Below the pieces are notes generated by a model. The model was not told the DNA's origin and did not search any database. It was given only the letters and a program-made list of their open reading frames with translations. Shown here one piece after another: positions 12,075 to 24,833 of a stretch of DNA of 64,000 bases. Location: positions 2,409,663 through 2,473,662 of the forward strand of contig OZ026558.1 in assembly GCA_964020155.1 (NCBI GenBank), written 5' to 3'. The position numbers and the translations under genes were made by a program. Numbering within the stretch: position 1 is the stretch's first letter; each line of letters starts with the position of its first letter. The DNA comes from Chondrilla cf. caribensis (taxonomy: Eukaryota; Porifera; Demospongiae; Chondrillida; Chondrillidae).

Positions 12075-15000
12075 GTAGGTGGTGTGTGGTTATAATACTA
12101 CTGTATTGTATGTCTGTAATCTTGAGTCTGGTATTGCATGATATGAACTTGTACAAGTTGTGCACAAGACTACATTTCATTGTAGCTACATTGGGACCCT
12201 GCTATTTGGAACTCCTGATTGGAGAATATTGAAACTGACTAGAAAATATTGAGAATTTTCATGATTACAAGTGAACTGTGTACCTTTTCCTATAGTATTT
12301 TCACAGACTGACTTGTTAACTTTCCTATATTTTCACATGTCAATGAGCTGTTCCACAATCTGTTGTAGTGGACTGTTTATAGCAAGTGCTATATTCTTAA
12401 TTTTGTGTTTTAATAGATTGGGGAATATTTGAAAGAAGATTCAATGATCCACATAACTTGAAGGCCATCAAGTTAAGGGATGCACCTGTGGGTACAATAC
12501 TGGCTGTGCTCTCAGGAAGAGTTGAGGAGGTGGAGCTTAAACTTATGACGGTATGTTGTTCTGTATGCAGTTATAGGAGTATACGACATTCTGATCTCTG
12601 CAAGATGGTTTATAGACGTTATGATAGTATTAAATTATCATTATAATTTCTGTCCCAACATGACAACCACTTGTCCTAGATCTCTTTTAAGATGCCACTT
12701 TGTTTGAGATGGGTTTACACCCTACTTGCCCTTCTTGAGTGTATGTATACACTAGATAAGACTCTACAATCCCTGACACTCCTCAAATCCTGTTCAAACA
12801 CACACAACCATCTCAAGTAAGAGCCAGAAGATGGGCAAGAGGAGTTAAGTGGTAATTTCACAATAGACCAGCTCTGCTCGTATTCAAACCAAATCTACAC
12901 TGTATAACTGAGATCCGTGATCCACGTTTATTGATTGTTATGAAAATAATGTCAAATGTTATCAATTCTCATCACTTGAAGAGAAACGACATTTAACCAA
13001 TCAAATGTACTCCAACTTGATATGTATGTGCACATTGCAATGCATTTCACACTCAGTCAAAATGCACTCAGTCACATGTTCAATAGTTCAACAGTGGTGG
13101 AATGTTTTGCCTTGAGTATTCATCATTAAGTAGAACATTTGTTGTGCATCAAGTCTCAGTATTTCAACAGGAATATCACTGTTGTCAATCACCATGCACT
13201 GAAGTCCCCTAAGTGCTGTTCTATTGTAGACAATTGACCATTTCAATGGTCGGGTAATGGCTCATCACCATTTTACTGATTATCAATTTGACTCCGCCCC
13301 TCACAACACCTTCATATTATCAAAGTCCCAAGACCTTTTTACAACAATTAATAAAAAGAGGAATAGAGTTTGGTCTGCGCCAGACTATTCTGTTATGTAC
13401 ATCTAGTGCAGTAAACCTTGTGTACGTGTATTGCTGTAGGAAGTGGAGTGTAGCAATGACGATTGGAGAAGAATTGATCATGCAGTGGAAGCTAACAGAA
13501 GTTTGAGGTCATTTGGGATTTATTCGGCCTACAGTATAACTCCCCCACCAGCCTCGTTTATTGCCCACCTTTGTATTAATGAGACACTTAAGAATACCAA
13601 CTGCGAAATTGAATTGCGGAAGGATGATATATATTTTGGTGAGTCAAGAGCAAACCATTCCATGTGTATTAGTTTCAGTTTCAGTTTTTAAAATTGTAAC
13701 AATCATTTACAGATATACCAGACAACTCTCTGAAGTCCCTGTTAGTTCCACGTGAAAAGTGTTCAGTGGAGATGGAGTTAACCCCTAGACAGTGGTGTGC
13801 TGTTATTTCAGGATTGAAGAATGCCGGAACATTGAAGGAACTGAATGTTAACATGTCACAAGTAAGATGTAAGACTGTAGACAGTACAACCTGTAATACA
13901 GTATGTATTGAGTGATCATGATCATTAATTCTTTGTACATTCTTGCATTAGGTTACCTCCAGCCTTCATAGAGAGGACATTTCCTCAAGTGAAATAGCCG
14001 CAATAGAGGAAACAGTAGCCACAAGTGACCAGCTGGTCAAGGTTGATGTTGGATGTGATGATGAGGTGAGGGGTAATCTCTAAGGTGTACTGGACCTCGT
14101 ACCATTTTGTATTGTGATATTGTTGTTTGTATGTAGACGTCAGATCTTATGCTGTCGATAGTGAAAGGAGTCTCCAGGAACAGGAACATATCTGAACTTG
14201 GGATCAACTATCGGGTTAGTACATATGTGAATAGGGATGCTGAGCTGCATTGTTCATGTCCTTTGGTTGGGTGTACCTTTTGGTTACTTGCTAGCATGTA
14301 TAATCACAGTTTGCTTCATGTTGCTTCACTGTACATTTGGTCCCTGAGGGTCATCTCCAGCAGTGAGAAGCTTTCCAACAAACTACATTTCCTATTACAT
14401 CACTTCCTGTTGTGTCACTCCACTTCCTAAAACCGAGCACAAGTGTCTTCATGTGCATAGTATGTGTTGCTTGTCTGGTTGACCCACTCCCTGGTAGTCC
14501 CTTCATAGTCTCAGATAACTCAGACCAATTTCAACTCCAATTTTATAATTGTTACTGTGCTACTCTCCCAGTGAGAAAGGGTCATACCTCATCTGTGCTC
14601 CAAATCAGATTGCGGAAATTCTTTTATGCCCATAAAAATGTAAACAAACCCAAATGGTGGTACCTTTCCAGGATGAAAGTGTAGTTTGACTATCATTCAG
14701 TATGCTGCTGCATATGATTTGGACTTTTTGACACACATAGCAAATTGAATAAGATTCTTCCAAAAGTACTCAATATTTTTAACTAGACATTGTGCATGAT
14801 CATCTTTTCCACCTTAGAATGTGATATGCAATATGACTGTGATTTGCTATCATAGACTCCCAGTACAGAGATATGTATCTACATGATGAGACCAGGGCTT
14901 TTCTCACTGGGACATAGTCCCAATTTGAAAATTTGGGATGAGAATGGGTCTGCATGGTCTATGCCAGACTAGGTACTTCAGTGGTAGTGAAGACACAGCA

Positions 15001-18000
15001 TGTTGTTTTCAAGTGGTATGAATTCAATTCCTATGACAAATCCGTCTTCGTTCACTTATCAAGGTCATCTTACAATCTGAATTGCACCTTCCTCTATGAG
15101 TACCAAAATCATCATAAGCCCTATCATCTCCAATAACCACCTTCCAGTGTGGATAGTGCATGAAAATGAGAATAATTGCTGGACCTTACTTCTTGCTCCG
15201 CCCACACATGGAAATGATAATTTGTGTCTAGAGGCTAGACTAGGTCATATTATGTATGACATACATGACATTATACATGTGGTCATGTTATATCTCAGCT
15301 ATATTCAGCATGTGCACTATATATTCAATTTGTAGTATTACGTACTTGAAGTTCTGACTTGTTATTTGTATTATCCTTGCACACTGGTAGTGTTGGTCAG
15401 GAGAACATTATCACTCACTATTGGAGACTTTGACACACACTGACAACATTACTCGTTTGAGGTTCGAGTGTCCCTTTTATCATCTTCCTTTACTACTAGG
15501 TGAGACATGTATGTAACTACATATGTTTAGATTGTGTAATGCTAGTTCCCCCCACAGATGTTCAGTGACAGCATTTATTGAGAAGCATACCAAAACTGAT
15601 TATTTGATCCCAATTGTGTGCACACAGTCAGGTGTGGATAATTCTCCATGATACAAACCATCCCAATCCCATTTCTGACTGAGTGGTACAGTACACACTA
15701 TACCTATTCTGCCCACTCTACTTTTAACTTTCTACTCTGTAAAGTTTCCACTGGTACTACAGTATAGTGTTTGGTTCCACTCTGTACAGGTGACAATTGG
15801 TGTCAACGCATCATAGATGGTCCAATGTCTAGACCTGTGTGTCACCTTGAGCTAAGGCTAACCCCAGCTGAATGGGGAGTGTTGTTCAGTAGAGTACAAC
15901 ATGCTAAACGACTGGAAGAACTCAGTTTGACAATTGTCTCAGTGAGTGTACATTCCACTGGTACATTGTGTTTGCGTGGTCAAGTGTGTACATGTACTTT
16001 TACAAGACTTAGTGTGCGTGTCTACTATGTATCTGGTAATAGAATGCAGCTATTCCCAACATTTGTACATTGCTGTTTGTTGTTGTGTGTATGCTGGATT
16101 GTAGGTTTGTAAGCATACCAGTGTGAATGTGTCTACATGTACATTTGTACTTGTGCATGTGTGTACATGTGCATGTACGTATCCATGTTAGTGTATATTG
16201 TGACACTGTGTATGTACATGTGCTTGTATCCTGTTGAGTTGGCATATCAAAAGGAAAAGTGTCCACGTATATGTCATACGTGCACACTTCCCTTGATATG
16301 TGCACAGCAGGTAACTGAGGTCAAGTAGTTGATCTACAACACCTGTCTCAAGGGCAAACATCATAACAATGACACATGCATTCAAAAAACATTGCTACAT
16401 GAGAATGTTGTTAGTGTTATTTTCATTGATATTGTCAGACTCTCTTGACCCATAATATTATACTCAACTTTAACTCATAGACGGCTTATTGCACACCATT
16501 TGGTGCTACATACGTAGCAATTGTTTGTAGGATACAAGCCAGTGATGGTTTCCTCTCCTGATGTGGAGACCTTGGAGCTGGGCTCAAGGTTAAATCGATA
16601 TTAATTTTATTTTGTTCATTTTTTCCTTTTCAATGAAATGCTGAAATTTTGTAAGGTCGCAATAATGTACAAGTTAATGTACATGTACAATGTGTGTGTA
16701 AGGAGTGTATGTGCATGCTGTACATGGAGTACATTTCATGAAAACTCCAATGTTTTAAACCCTAACCCAGACCTGTAGTATGTGCATGTGTATCCGGCCG
16801 TCTGTTTTTTATTTGAAAAGAAACATAATATGCTTCTAAGTCTAAAAACGTGTGTGACAAGCATCCGATTTACAACTACACATGTGTATATGCTGTGCTG
16901 ACAGTTCCATCCCTCTGCTTAGCATACTGACTGTGAAGAATCTGCATACATACATGTGAGCACAAATCAATCATCTATCTGTTTTTGTGTACCAGGAATA
17001 AACAAATGCCTATCTATAAGATATGGCTGAACATTTATGCCTACATAATATGCATGTATAAATGTTCAGCTATACCTGATTTGTTCGAATCCCTGAAACT
17101 TTCAACATGTGACGCATGGATGTGAGTCATGATGGCTTCAATAGAAACGTTAGCGAATACTGAATATGAGCAAAATATTATTACAAGTTATTAATCAATT
17201 ATATGACAATGACGCCAATTGGCGTCAAGAAAATAAGTGATCGGGTGGCTCTTCCTGTGGCTTCTTCATCTTGGGTTTTGTAGCAGCTTAGATGACATGT
17301 TTGGGGTAGCCGTTGTTGCTCAGGACCATGTTGAGGTATTCTTCCTCCTTCATGATATTGTTGCTGGTGGCTATGGTCTTGGCTCAATGGAACAGGCATG
17401 AGGCTACACCACTTTTCACATGTGGTGGATGGTGTGAATTGTACTGCACCATTAAGTCTATAAATGTTCTGGCATCGATTTTGTTTTCCAAATCTTGTGT
17501 CTCGAGAATGTCACTACACCTTTGCGCAAGTTTTTTTTTTACTCATTTCCTTTAGTAGCAAGGCCATTATCTATTAGAAAAGATTTATGAGCAAAAACAC
17601 TAGCAGATGGAGGGTGAAAACCTGTGCTAACCAACATCTTCAATCGAGAAATCCAACGTGAGAAGAACAATCAACACTATAATATCGTAGCGACGATTTG
17701 TATCTCAAAAATTAACGAATTCCGACGTCGACAGCCCATTTAATTTACATTTAGATAGAGGAAGGTGATAACCGTTCACTGTAAGAAGAACAATCGACAC
17801 TATAATGTGTAATAGGTGCATAGCGATCAAAACTCGACTACTTATGAACATCACGAATACTATTACTCGATTTGAGGCAGATTCCAATGCCGTCAACCTC
17901 TTCAGATTCATTCTTCGATTTGAACAGCCCTCAGTACAACCCAGGCACCGAGACATCTCAAAAACGAACGAATTCTGACGTCGACCATTACACATACATT

Positions 18001-18296
18001 TGGATAGGCAAAGGTGATAACATTCACTGTTGACCTTTTGTGACCACATCAATGTGGGTGGTGGGTGTAAAAATGAATGTGGTCTATTGTACCATTGCAT
18101 ATGAGGTATGTGTATGATAATGTGCATGTTAATTTAACTCGAAACCATTGTAATTAGGACATGAAATCCCAAAGATCCTAAAGTGTCCTTAATAGAGAGG
18201 TTTCACTGTGTGTGACATACATTTGTGTGTGAACACAATAATGTGTGTGTGTGGGGAGGGTGGGTGTGGGTATATTTGCTTCAATGTAGATGTGCC

Positions 18297-18334
<38 letters not shown>

Positions 18335-20446
18335 GTACATGTATGCTCATTTGCATAATATTTGTATGTGTTTACTTCTATAATTATGCTCTCATTTACT
18401 ATTCACTTAAGGTTTACACTGTGTGACTTATTGTTCATTCTGTTAGCATGGGGGATCTCATGATGATGTTGATGATGATGTTGTTAGAAGAGTGGAAGAT
18501 GTATGGTCTAATTGTACTATGAAGAAAGTGAACCTTGTGTTTGACGTAGGTTTGCAGTTATTCATAACTAATCATGTTTTGTTATTATGTATTATGGTTC
18601 TCCAATTAGTACATTAGTGACATCACAAAACCAATGAATCATGTTTTGGGTGCTGTTATGAGGGGAATTACTGCCAACAAAAATGATGTCAACTTTGTTT
18701 TGAAAGGATGGAGTCGCAAACTGAACAAAGATCATCTCTTATCACAACTTGGTCAGGAACATGTGAAGCAGTTTGAGGTTGTAGAGAGGGATGGTTGCAC
18801 TTACTTTATATCACGTCCTCATGCTTCAACTGGTGAGTTGTGTGTGTTAATGTATTGACAATGTTGTTGTTAACCATGTTATTGTGTGTTTCTCTTCAGA
18901 GAATGTGGAAAGTTCCCTGACCTCTGAGAAGTCCTCCTCTGAAGTTGTTCCAGTCGATCTCCCATCTCCTCACGACCCACCAGGTATGTTGTATGTCACA
19001 ATATGAGAGGACATTGTAGTCTGTAGGACTCCTTAAGTAACCTCTTCCGCATTTGATCAACCATTGTAAGATCTTCACATCTTACGTTCCAGTACTTCAA
19101 TCATGTGCACCAATAAGTCTAATCCAGTCTCACTTGTACTCAATCTAGTGCAATGTCTGCACACTGGGTTCAGTATGTAACCATGTATTATGCTGTACAG
19201 TGTGAGTATGTATGTACGTGAGTGTGTTTGTGCCTGCATGTATGCCTTCATGTCTGTGTTGTCATATTTCAGTATGTGTACGTGAATATGTCACTACATG
19301 TACTTGTCTACATACTCACTACATGTACTTGTCTACATACTCACTACATGTACCTGTCTACATACTCACTATAGCTACATGTACTTGTCTACATACTCAC
19401 TACATGTACTTGTCTACATACTCACTACATGTACTTGTCTACAGGTGTTCAAAGTGAGGTCATTTCTACTGATCCTAAGATACCACCAGTCAATGATCAA
19501 CCCTCAGTCTATGGTGAGCTAACACACTCTGGACAGATGGTCCAAATGTACAATTGTTAGTTACTATTGTAAGACATCAACTGTATTGTATGTACACTAC
19601 ACATACTAGTATATGTCACTTGAGGGGTCCAGTGATGAGGGTGTGAACACACTGTGTAACACACCCCACCATCATGGTGGACCTTACCATGTACTGTGTA
19701 TGACCCTCAACCTCACATTGGATTGTGTATACTGTACAAAACTCTATGATCCGTCAGCCATTATTGTCCTACTCCCTAGACCACCCAACATTGTGTTCCA
19801 ACATCTCATTGAGTGTCAGTTGAGTAGCTTCACTCTGTAGGACCAGGTGGCTGTGTAGGAATGAGATGTTGTAGGCTGAAGAGGGTCTATAACTATATTC
19901 ATAGTCTGTGGTGCATGTCTGTATGCATCCCAATCTGTCCTGTTCTTGTTAGTCCTCCAACAGGTAGATTGAGGATAGTGGAGTGTTGGGAGTGTAGTTT
20001 GCTTTGTTGGGATAAGTTGTGATGACTATAATATGCCTATCTCTGCCCTTCCCACCTGTGCAACCCCAAGTCCCATAGCTATCCCCATGCATGTTGTATA
20101 GTAGTGAGTGTGTTCTCTCTCTCTCCATTTGCCTTTTCTATTGACACATGCACCCATAGACCGGACTCCAACTGATGCCGGACTAGAAGGTGTTTGGGAT
20201 GCCGTACCAGTTTGGGGAAGACTTGCAGTCAAGCTGGGTGTCCCCATTAGTACGGTGGAGTCTCTCCAGCAGAATCCCATTGGCTGTCTCAAGGCCCTCC
20301 AGCTATGGCAGAGTGGGCGGTACAAAAATAAGGGTTTTCCCCCCACCTGGTCCTTCCTATTGGATGCTGTTGAAGAGATTTCCGGTCCTCTCATCAGAGA
20401 GAAGATAGCCGACAGAGTAGCTACTGAGAGGACGTGGACTGACTGA
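10328..20446 (+). CDS. NLR-A: NACHT - LRR - Death receptor gene (spliced)
   Basis: An intracellular NOD-like receptor whose NACHT NTPase drives ligand-induced oligomerisation and whose Death domain recruits death-fold adaptors (family knowledge). Exons read by eye: 10328-12074, 12417-12550, 13440-13638, 13713-13861, 13952-14065, 14137-14214, 15391-15499, 15790-15941, 18447-18545, 18610-18832, 18900-18983, 19445-19513, 20160-20446. All introns are GT-AG, phases agree at every junction, and the total is 1147 codons plus TGA. Exon 1 holds Walker A GAPGCGKTT (residues 92-100), Walker B LILDGFDEV (about 182-190) and a TTRPSR sensor motif (about 219). Later exons carry irregular LRRs such as LETLTHTDNITRLRF. 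A Ser/Pro linker precedes the Death exon. The 5' end before 10328 is uncertain. Unlike NLR-B there is no CARD-like exon. Most likely expressed, since no disabling change is seen. Confidence 0.8.
14887..14945. repeat. Small dispersed element (TTCTCACTGGGACATAGTCCC type)
   Basis: A short partly self-complementary segment, with TTCTCA at the left and TGAGAA at the right. Copies occur in the NLR-B sixth intron at about 53227-53285 and 53685-53740, and inverted at about 10150-10195. It may be a MITE fragment; no target duplication is visible. Confidence 0.45.
17026..17070. repeat. Perfect 13-bp hairpin
   Basis: GCTGAACATTTAT at 17026-17038 is the exact inverse of ATAAATGTTCAGC at 17058-17070, with a 19-base loop. 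It lies inside the intron-specific insertion of NLR-A. Role unknown. Confidence 0.8.
18299..18330 (+). repeat. (TA)n microsatellite
   Basis: About 16 TA units near the 3' end of the NLR-A eighth intron, absent from NLR-B. Confidence 0.9.
19294..19443 (+). repeat. 25-bp minisatellite, array 2, at the acceptor of NLR-A exon 12
   Basis: Six units of the TACATGTACTTGTCTACATA type fill the end of the intron. The last unit runs directly into the splice acceptor (gtctacag), so the repeat itself supplies the 3' splice site context of the exon at 19445. Confidence 0.9.
20160..20446 (+). CDS. NLR-A Death-domain exon (C terminus)
   Basis: This phase-1 exon follows the acceptor cacccatag. It encodes a six-helix Death fold with the usual W-x-x-(V/L)A, LG and LxxW landmarks: VWDAVPVWGRLAVKLGV, then LQLWQSG, then the tryptophan in FPPTWSFLLDAV. 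It ends TWTD and TGA. It is only moderately similar to the NLR-B Death exon (57405-57688), in sharp contrast to the near-identical NACHT exons. It therefore probably derives from a different NLR lineage. A candidate AATAAA lies at 20679. Confidence 0.75.
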
Positions 20447-20784
20447 CCCACATCAGAATTTCTTGTTTGACTCAATCTGATTTGCAATAATAATATTATT
20501 GTCATGTCTTACCCTACCCGTATGAAAATCTAATAACCATGCAGTTATTTGTATTATTGTTATTGATGTGTATTACAGTAACTGCAGTATTTTAGTTTAT
20601 AGAATTTCGAACTTAGTTTCTGTATAAACATAGTTATTATTATTATACATGTGCTATGTACATGGTTTAATTTACTATAATAAAATAATATTACTCTGAT
20701 CATGCAATTCATTATTATATTATTGTAATTATACTGGTCATACCAACTGCATATGGTTTCCTGTAGTAGAAAATTGATAAACAA

Positions 20785-21245
20785 TAGCTATAGGTTGTTT
20801 ATTGTAAACAATGTGACCAGAATGCATTATGAACACAAGCACACATCCCTGAACAGATACCATACACACATACATGTATGTACAATTGTACAAAATGGCA
20901 CAAAACACACATGTTATATGGTATAGAGGCTCATGCTATAGTTCCAGTAATGGTATGGATTGTGAGTGGATGAGCTTTCACATGGCTAGTTTGTAACTGA
21001 CGTAGACCTTCATGGTTGATACTTTTACCATCATTTCTTACAATTAAATGGAAACTTATTAACTCACAACCCTTACCAACACACACATGTACGTATGCTT
21101 AAACACAATGCTATATACTGTGCACAGAAATGGTACATACATATGTATGTGCATTTACCTGTAACACATAATATGCACATATATTATAGGGCTACATTAT
21201 GTAGTTTCCATAATGGTTTGATTACATGACAGTATTGAAGAGAAA
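20785..21245. repeat. Duplicated 3' flank of the NLR block (copy 1)
   Basis: Aligns base for base, with few differences, to 63543-64000 downstream of NLR-B. It shows that the duplication includes several hundred bases beyond the gene, and that about 5.1 kb (58437-63542) was inserted in, or lost from, one copy. No coding potential is seen. Confidence 0.85.
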
Positions 21246-23520
21246 TTAGTCCAGCTAGCAATACCGTGTCTACACACTCCTAGAGGTCTCTCACCCTTGT
21301 ATTGCAGAAATAACACACTTTGTGATGAGATGGTTATCACATTTCCAATGAACCCAACTGACCTATCAACCACTTCCACACAACATCACAGACTGTGAAG
21401 AATGGGACAGAGGATACAGCAGTGAAAGTGGTACGTGATTGCAAGGACAATACTAGTGGAAGTGGGAGCTGTCCCGTGAATTCAGCCACAAACTAGCCAT
21501 GTCCATCCGGCCACCCCGAGTAAATGTACAAATAGACCAGTACACACAGTACACATTATTCATAGGCATAGGGCAAGGTTTGGCAGGCTGCACCGATAAT
21601 TTCAAAACCATGAAAAATGACATTTGAGAAAAAGCAGTTGTAGTGGAGCTTAAAAAATCATCATCCGTATACCACTGTATAATGAATGTACTGATTGGAT
21701 TCCTGACCAACACATACCATACTGCTACACCCTTGGTATTCAATGTTCACACACTGTACACACAACATATAATACGTATATATCTGCTACACACCAACGT
21801 CAACCACACTCCATACATATTGTTACATACATACCTGGTTCATTATCTGGACTGCATTGTCTGAGAGAATAGAATACACTCTTTCCTCATGATCTTGGAG
21901 TTCAGCACTGATACCTTCCAAAGTCTACAGTTCTAGAAGCAAAGAACACACCACAGTCAGGAGTGGTACACTGGTGAGTTGAAAGGACTGTACATGTGTG
22001 TAGGTACAGGTGGACAGGTATTGTACATCACACTGTAAAGGCAGGGGAAATGGCTAATACGGCAGAAATGGTGGAAAGAGTAGAATTGGTGATATCAAGT
22101 GGTCATCACCTATTGCAATGAATAGGCAACAAACTAGCACCAACTTCAGAACAGTTCTCTCGCTCCAGACATTTACTTATCTCTACTTGCCGCAACACTG
22201 TACTGTATACATTGCCATACATACATACATACATGTGTTGACAACAACACTACGCTACATATAAACATATGTAGACAGCTAGCACAGTACAGAATGTAGG
22301 TATATACATAATATACAGTGGAACCTTGATAATCCAACACGTTTTAGGAAACAAATAACATTTCAGGTTAACAAATTTTTGGATGTTTCTGGTGTAGTCT
22401 ATAACAATGGTTATGTATGTTTCAGAATGCAGTCGGATAGTAAAGGATGTTGGATTATGGAGGTTCCACCGAACTCACTATACAGTGGGAGTGAGGGAAT
22501 ATGACATAGTTGACATAAATGTACATGGGTCTGGCTCTGTGAGACTAGTGCCTCAACCTAACCTCACACCATGAAACTGTACACCTAGAATACACCAGTG
22601 TGTGGATACACGTCATATATGCATATGTATTGAATGTGTGTATGCACGCACAAGTAGACAGATGTATGCATTTGTGCTTTCACACACATACTCACAAAGA
22701 GCTCACACTATGAAACTGTACATCTAGAATAAACTTGTGTGTGCATACACACTGTGTGTGTGTGGAACACAAGCACACAACGGTTTAAGGGAGTAAATTT
22801 GTAAAATTGTTTTTTGTGATCTGAGGTCAGATTATGGTAACCACCAGTCCTCCATCCTCTATACATCAGACCACATAAAACTGTTTTACCCTAAATGGGG
22901 TCCCTAATGTGGTGCATTGACAACATCTGGGAGGAGTGCATCTGCTTCATATTGGATGGCGGGAAATATTGACAGAAATTAAAATTTGGTGGAATTGTGA
23001 GAAATTTAGATTGCAGTTGTTATTTCAGCAAGTAGACAGTTGATTAATCATATCTATTTATCATTAATTAATCATATGTATCAGCAATTACCTATTAATA
23101 TGGACATCATCCCCTCCTGCTGAATAAAGTGGAGGTTACAATCAACAGTGTAAAATGATGGGGAATTTCGTGATGGAATTGGTTGCATAAAATCACAAGA
23201 TAACAATTGTTTGGACTTCGATGAACATGTGATTATTATATTATTGACATGTATGTAGCTCATAAGATCACCAATTCACAAACATTCCCTGGTATACAGT
23301 AATCCATCCCTAGGTCACGATCAGAAGACCTTGTGGTTTCACAATCACAATCAACAGGAATTTTCAGGCCAAAATGACAACCCCTCTATATATCAATAGT
23401 ATGGCAGGACCAGGCCTTCTTATCCACTCCACACAGAGTTCTCCATGTAGGAGGACTATGGTCAGACAACACAACAATACCATATCGACCAGCTTACTCG
23501 AGAGAGGGCTGATTCCAGAG
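21246..23520. other. Intergenic sequence with one small MITE, no supported gene
   Basis: Short ORFs only, without domains. A Tigger-type MITE is described separately at 22316-22471. The remainder has TACATA/TGTGTG-rich simple sequence. Confidence 0.5.
22316..22471. mobile_element. Tigger-type MITE
   Basis: The terminal inverted repeats of about 24 bp are CAGTGGAACCTTGATAATCC at the left and the inverse of CGGTGGAACCTCCATAATCC at the right, with three mismatches. The left end is preceded by TA. The interior of about 100 bp is non-coding. Matches the short derivatives typical of pogo/Tigger families. Confidence 0.7.
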
Positions 23521-23529
23521 AGTTTGCAA

Positions 23530-24008
23530 GACTTAGTTAGGGTTACCAATGAAAAAATCGATGATCATAGAATTAGTTCTTATTTGCATCGTAGGTGCTA
23601 CATTGCTAGCTGCATTCAGTGGTGTACACCGTTTAATGATACGACGTTCCTTCGTCGAATTATTCACAATAAACTACCACTATCGCCTTTTCGACGGCCA
23701 TATTTTTAAAGCACACTTCAACGAAAGGATGAATAAGTCTGAAACTCTGCACATAAGAAGAGCATCGTAGTGGCTACATAACTTGGAGGTAACCGTTCGA
23801 GAGGATTGAGATTATTTGAAATAGTGGCTTAATATTCCGACCGCAATCGACGGAAGACCACACAATTGTTAACATAGCATCGCAATGGAAGTACACGCGA
23901 CATTACTCCTAAGTGTGCAAGATAGGGCATCGATGGTCTACTTGGAGGCAGAGCATGACAAACCTGCAAGGTCTCTAACCATGTGAACGGACGACATTTA
24001 TTGAAAAA
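23530..24008 (+). repeat. Left arm of a large inverted repeat
   Basis: About 479 bases that match the reverse complement of 24834-25312 almost perfectly. The spacer is about 825 bases. The arm contains a truncated copy of the membrane-protein ORF (23549-23770). Confidence 0.9.
23549..23770 (+). pseudogene. Truncated copy of single-pass membrane protein (left arm)
   Basis: Reads MKKSMIIELVLICIVGATLL and on to the same stop as the minus-strand copy at 25072. It lacks the N-terminal cytoplasmic segment found in that copy, because the inverted-repeat homology ends just upstream. It could still start at its own ATG, so it may be a short protein of 73 residues rather than a dead copy. Confidence 0.5.
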
Positions 24009-24268
24009 ATATGGGAAATTTCGGTAGATCGCAAGATAGAGGACAACCTGGGTCTTAAATACACTCCACATACCTGTAAAGGTTGGAATAAGACTCGATA
24101 AGAACTGAACCTCCACAAGTGATGATTAAATGCGAAGGCAAACGAACGATTAACTTGCGGAAGTTTACGCCAGCCATTTTGAATTCGTCATGTTATTTCA
24201 CAATCCAGTATGCACAGATGGGGTTTTAGCCAAGCAATGCGTATGAGGACTTGTATGAGTCAAGGTAA

Positions 24269-24493
24269 CTACCACAATGATGATAATAATATAATATAAT
24301 GATAACATATACTACGTAAAACAGGGCCGGGATTACTCTCTATTCCCCCAATCAGCAGCAGACTCAAAATGCAGACAAGCACCAAACTGTATTCCAGAAC
24401 TGAGCTTTGATAGTTGTGAAAACAACTGTGCTTTACTGAATGCACGAAATACCAGGAACCAATGGCTGCTCTCCAGGCAGAGATGTCAATCAT
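24269..24493 (-). CDS. Short ORF ending in a 2A-like motif (GGIESNPGP), probable first exon
   Basis: On the minus strand an ATG at 24493 opens about 58 codons with a hydrophobic stretch (YSLVLVCILSLLLIG). It is immediately followed by GIESNPGP, which matches the 2A-like ribosome-skipping consensus (V/I)ExNPGP apart from Gly in place of the usual Asp. A GTAGTA donor-like site lies just after PVL, so this may be an N-terminal exon whose partner exon is not identified. 2A-like sequences are reported in sponge and sea-urchin NLR proteins and in non-LTR retrotransposons, sometimes doubling as signal sequences. The hydrophobic run here fits that dual use. It lies in the loop of the 23.5-25.3 kb inverted repeat. 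Confidence 0.45.
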   Translation of the reverse strand: MIDISAWRAAIGSWYFVHSVKHSCFHNYQSSVLEYSLVLVCILSLLLIGGIESNPGPVLRSICYHYIILLSSLW

Positions 24494-24833
24494 GGTATTA
24501 TCTGTACATTTAATTTAATGCTCGCATTGTTAACACTACACACTGGATAATCGTCGGTTTAGATATATTATAGAATAAAGACGAGCGTACCTTTTGTCGG
24601 AATTCTATAGCTATCCAAGTTTACCGGTTTAAATTTAGCGCAAAATCAAATGACGCGTGTTAACCGACTACGTAATCTAAAATTTCTACCATTCCACCCC
24701 AAAATGATTGGCGTTGATTGTAGTATCAGTTTAAATTCTTGAATTAATAACTGACAACAACTTTTCCATCTCAAACATTTCGAAGGTATGCGAGGTTTAT
24801 CCTTCCCGTTCTTGTTCCCTTAATCTACATGTC

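Larger units (their letters stand above)
16490..18415. mobile_element. Insertion(s) in the NLR-A intron, DNA-transposon-like and partly repetitive
   Basis: The eighth intron of NLR-A is about 2.5 kb, against 0.6 kb in NLR-B. The extra sequence lies between these points. It contains two or three imperfect copies of an AAGAACAATCRACACTATAAT ... GACGTCGA ... GGTGATAAC module (17640-18030). Near 18200 is a right end reading AATAGAGAGGTTTCACTGTG, like Tigger-type termini. The matching left end was not located. The minus-strand ORF at 17705-18127 has no recognisable domain. Confidence 0.45.

Noticed and set aside
12075..12232. C-terminal extension of the NLR-A NACHT ORF into a hydrophobic tail (also 50388-50533)
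   Set aside because: Lies beyond a strong GTAGGT donor conserved in both paralogues, and the following LRR exon joins in frame.
17705..18127. 140-codon minus-strand ORF in the NLR-A intron
   Set aside because: Overlaps internally repeated transposon-like sequence, with no domain or codon bias.
19294..19443. CRISPR-like regularly spaced repeats (this array and the 79-bp array)
   Set aside because: Units are directly adjacent with no unique spacers, in a eukaryotic genome.
20391..20410. CTCATCAG in the NLR-A Death exon as a minus-strand hammerhead core
   Set aside because: The flanking bases cannot form stem II and the segment is coding.
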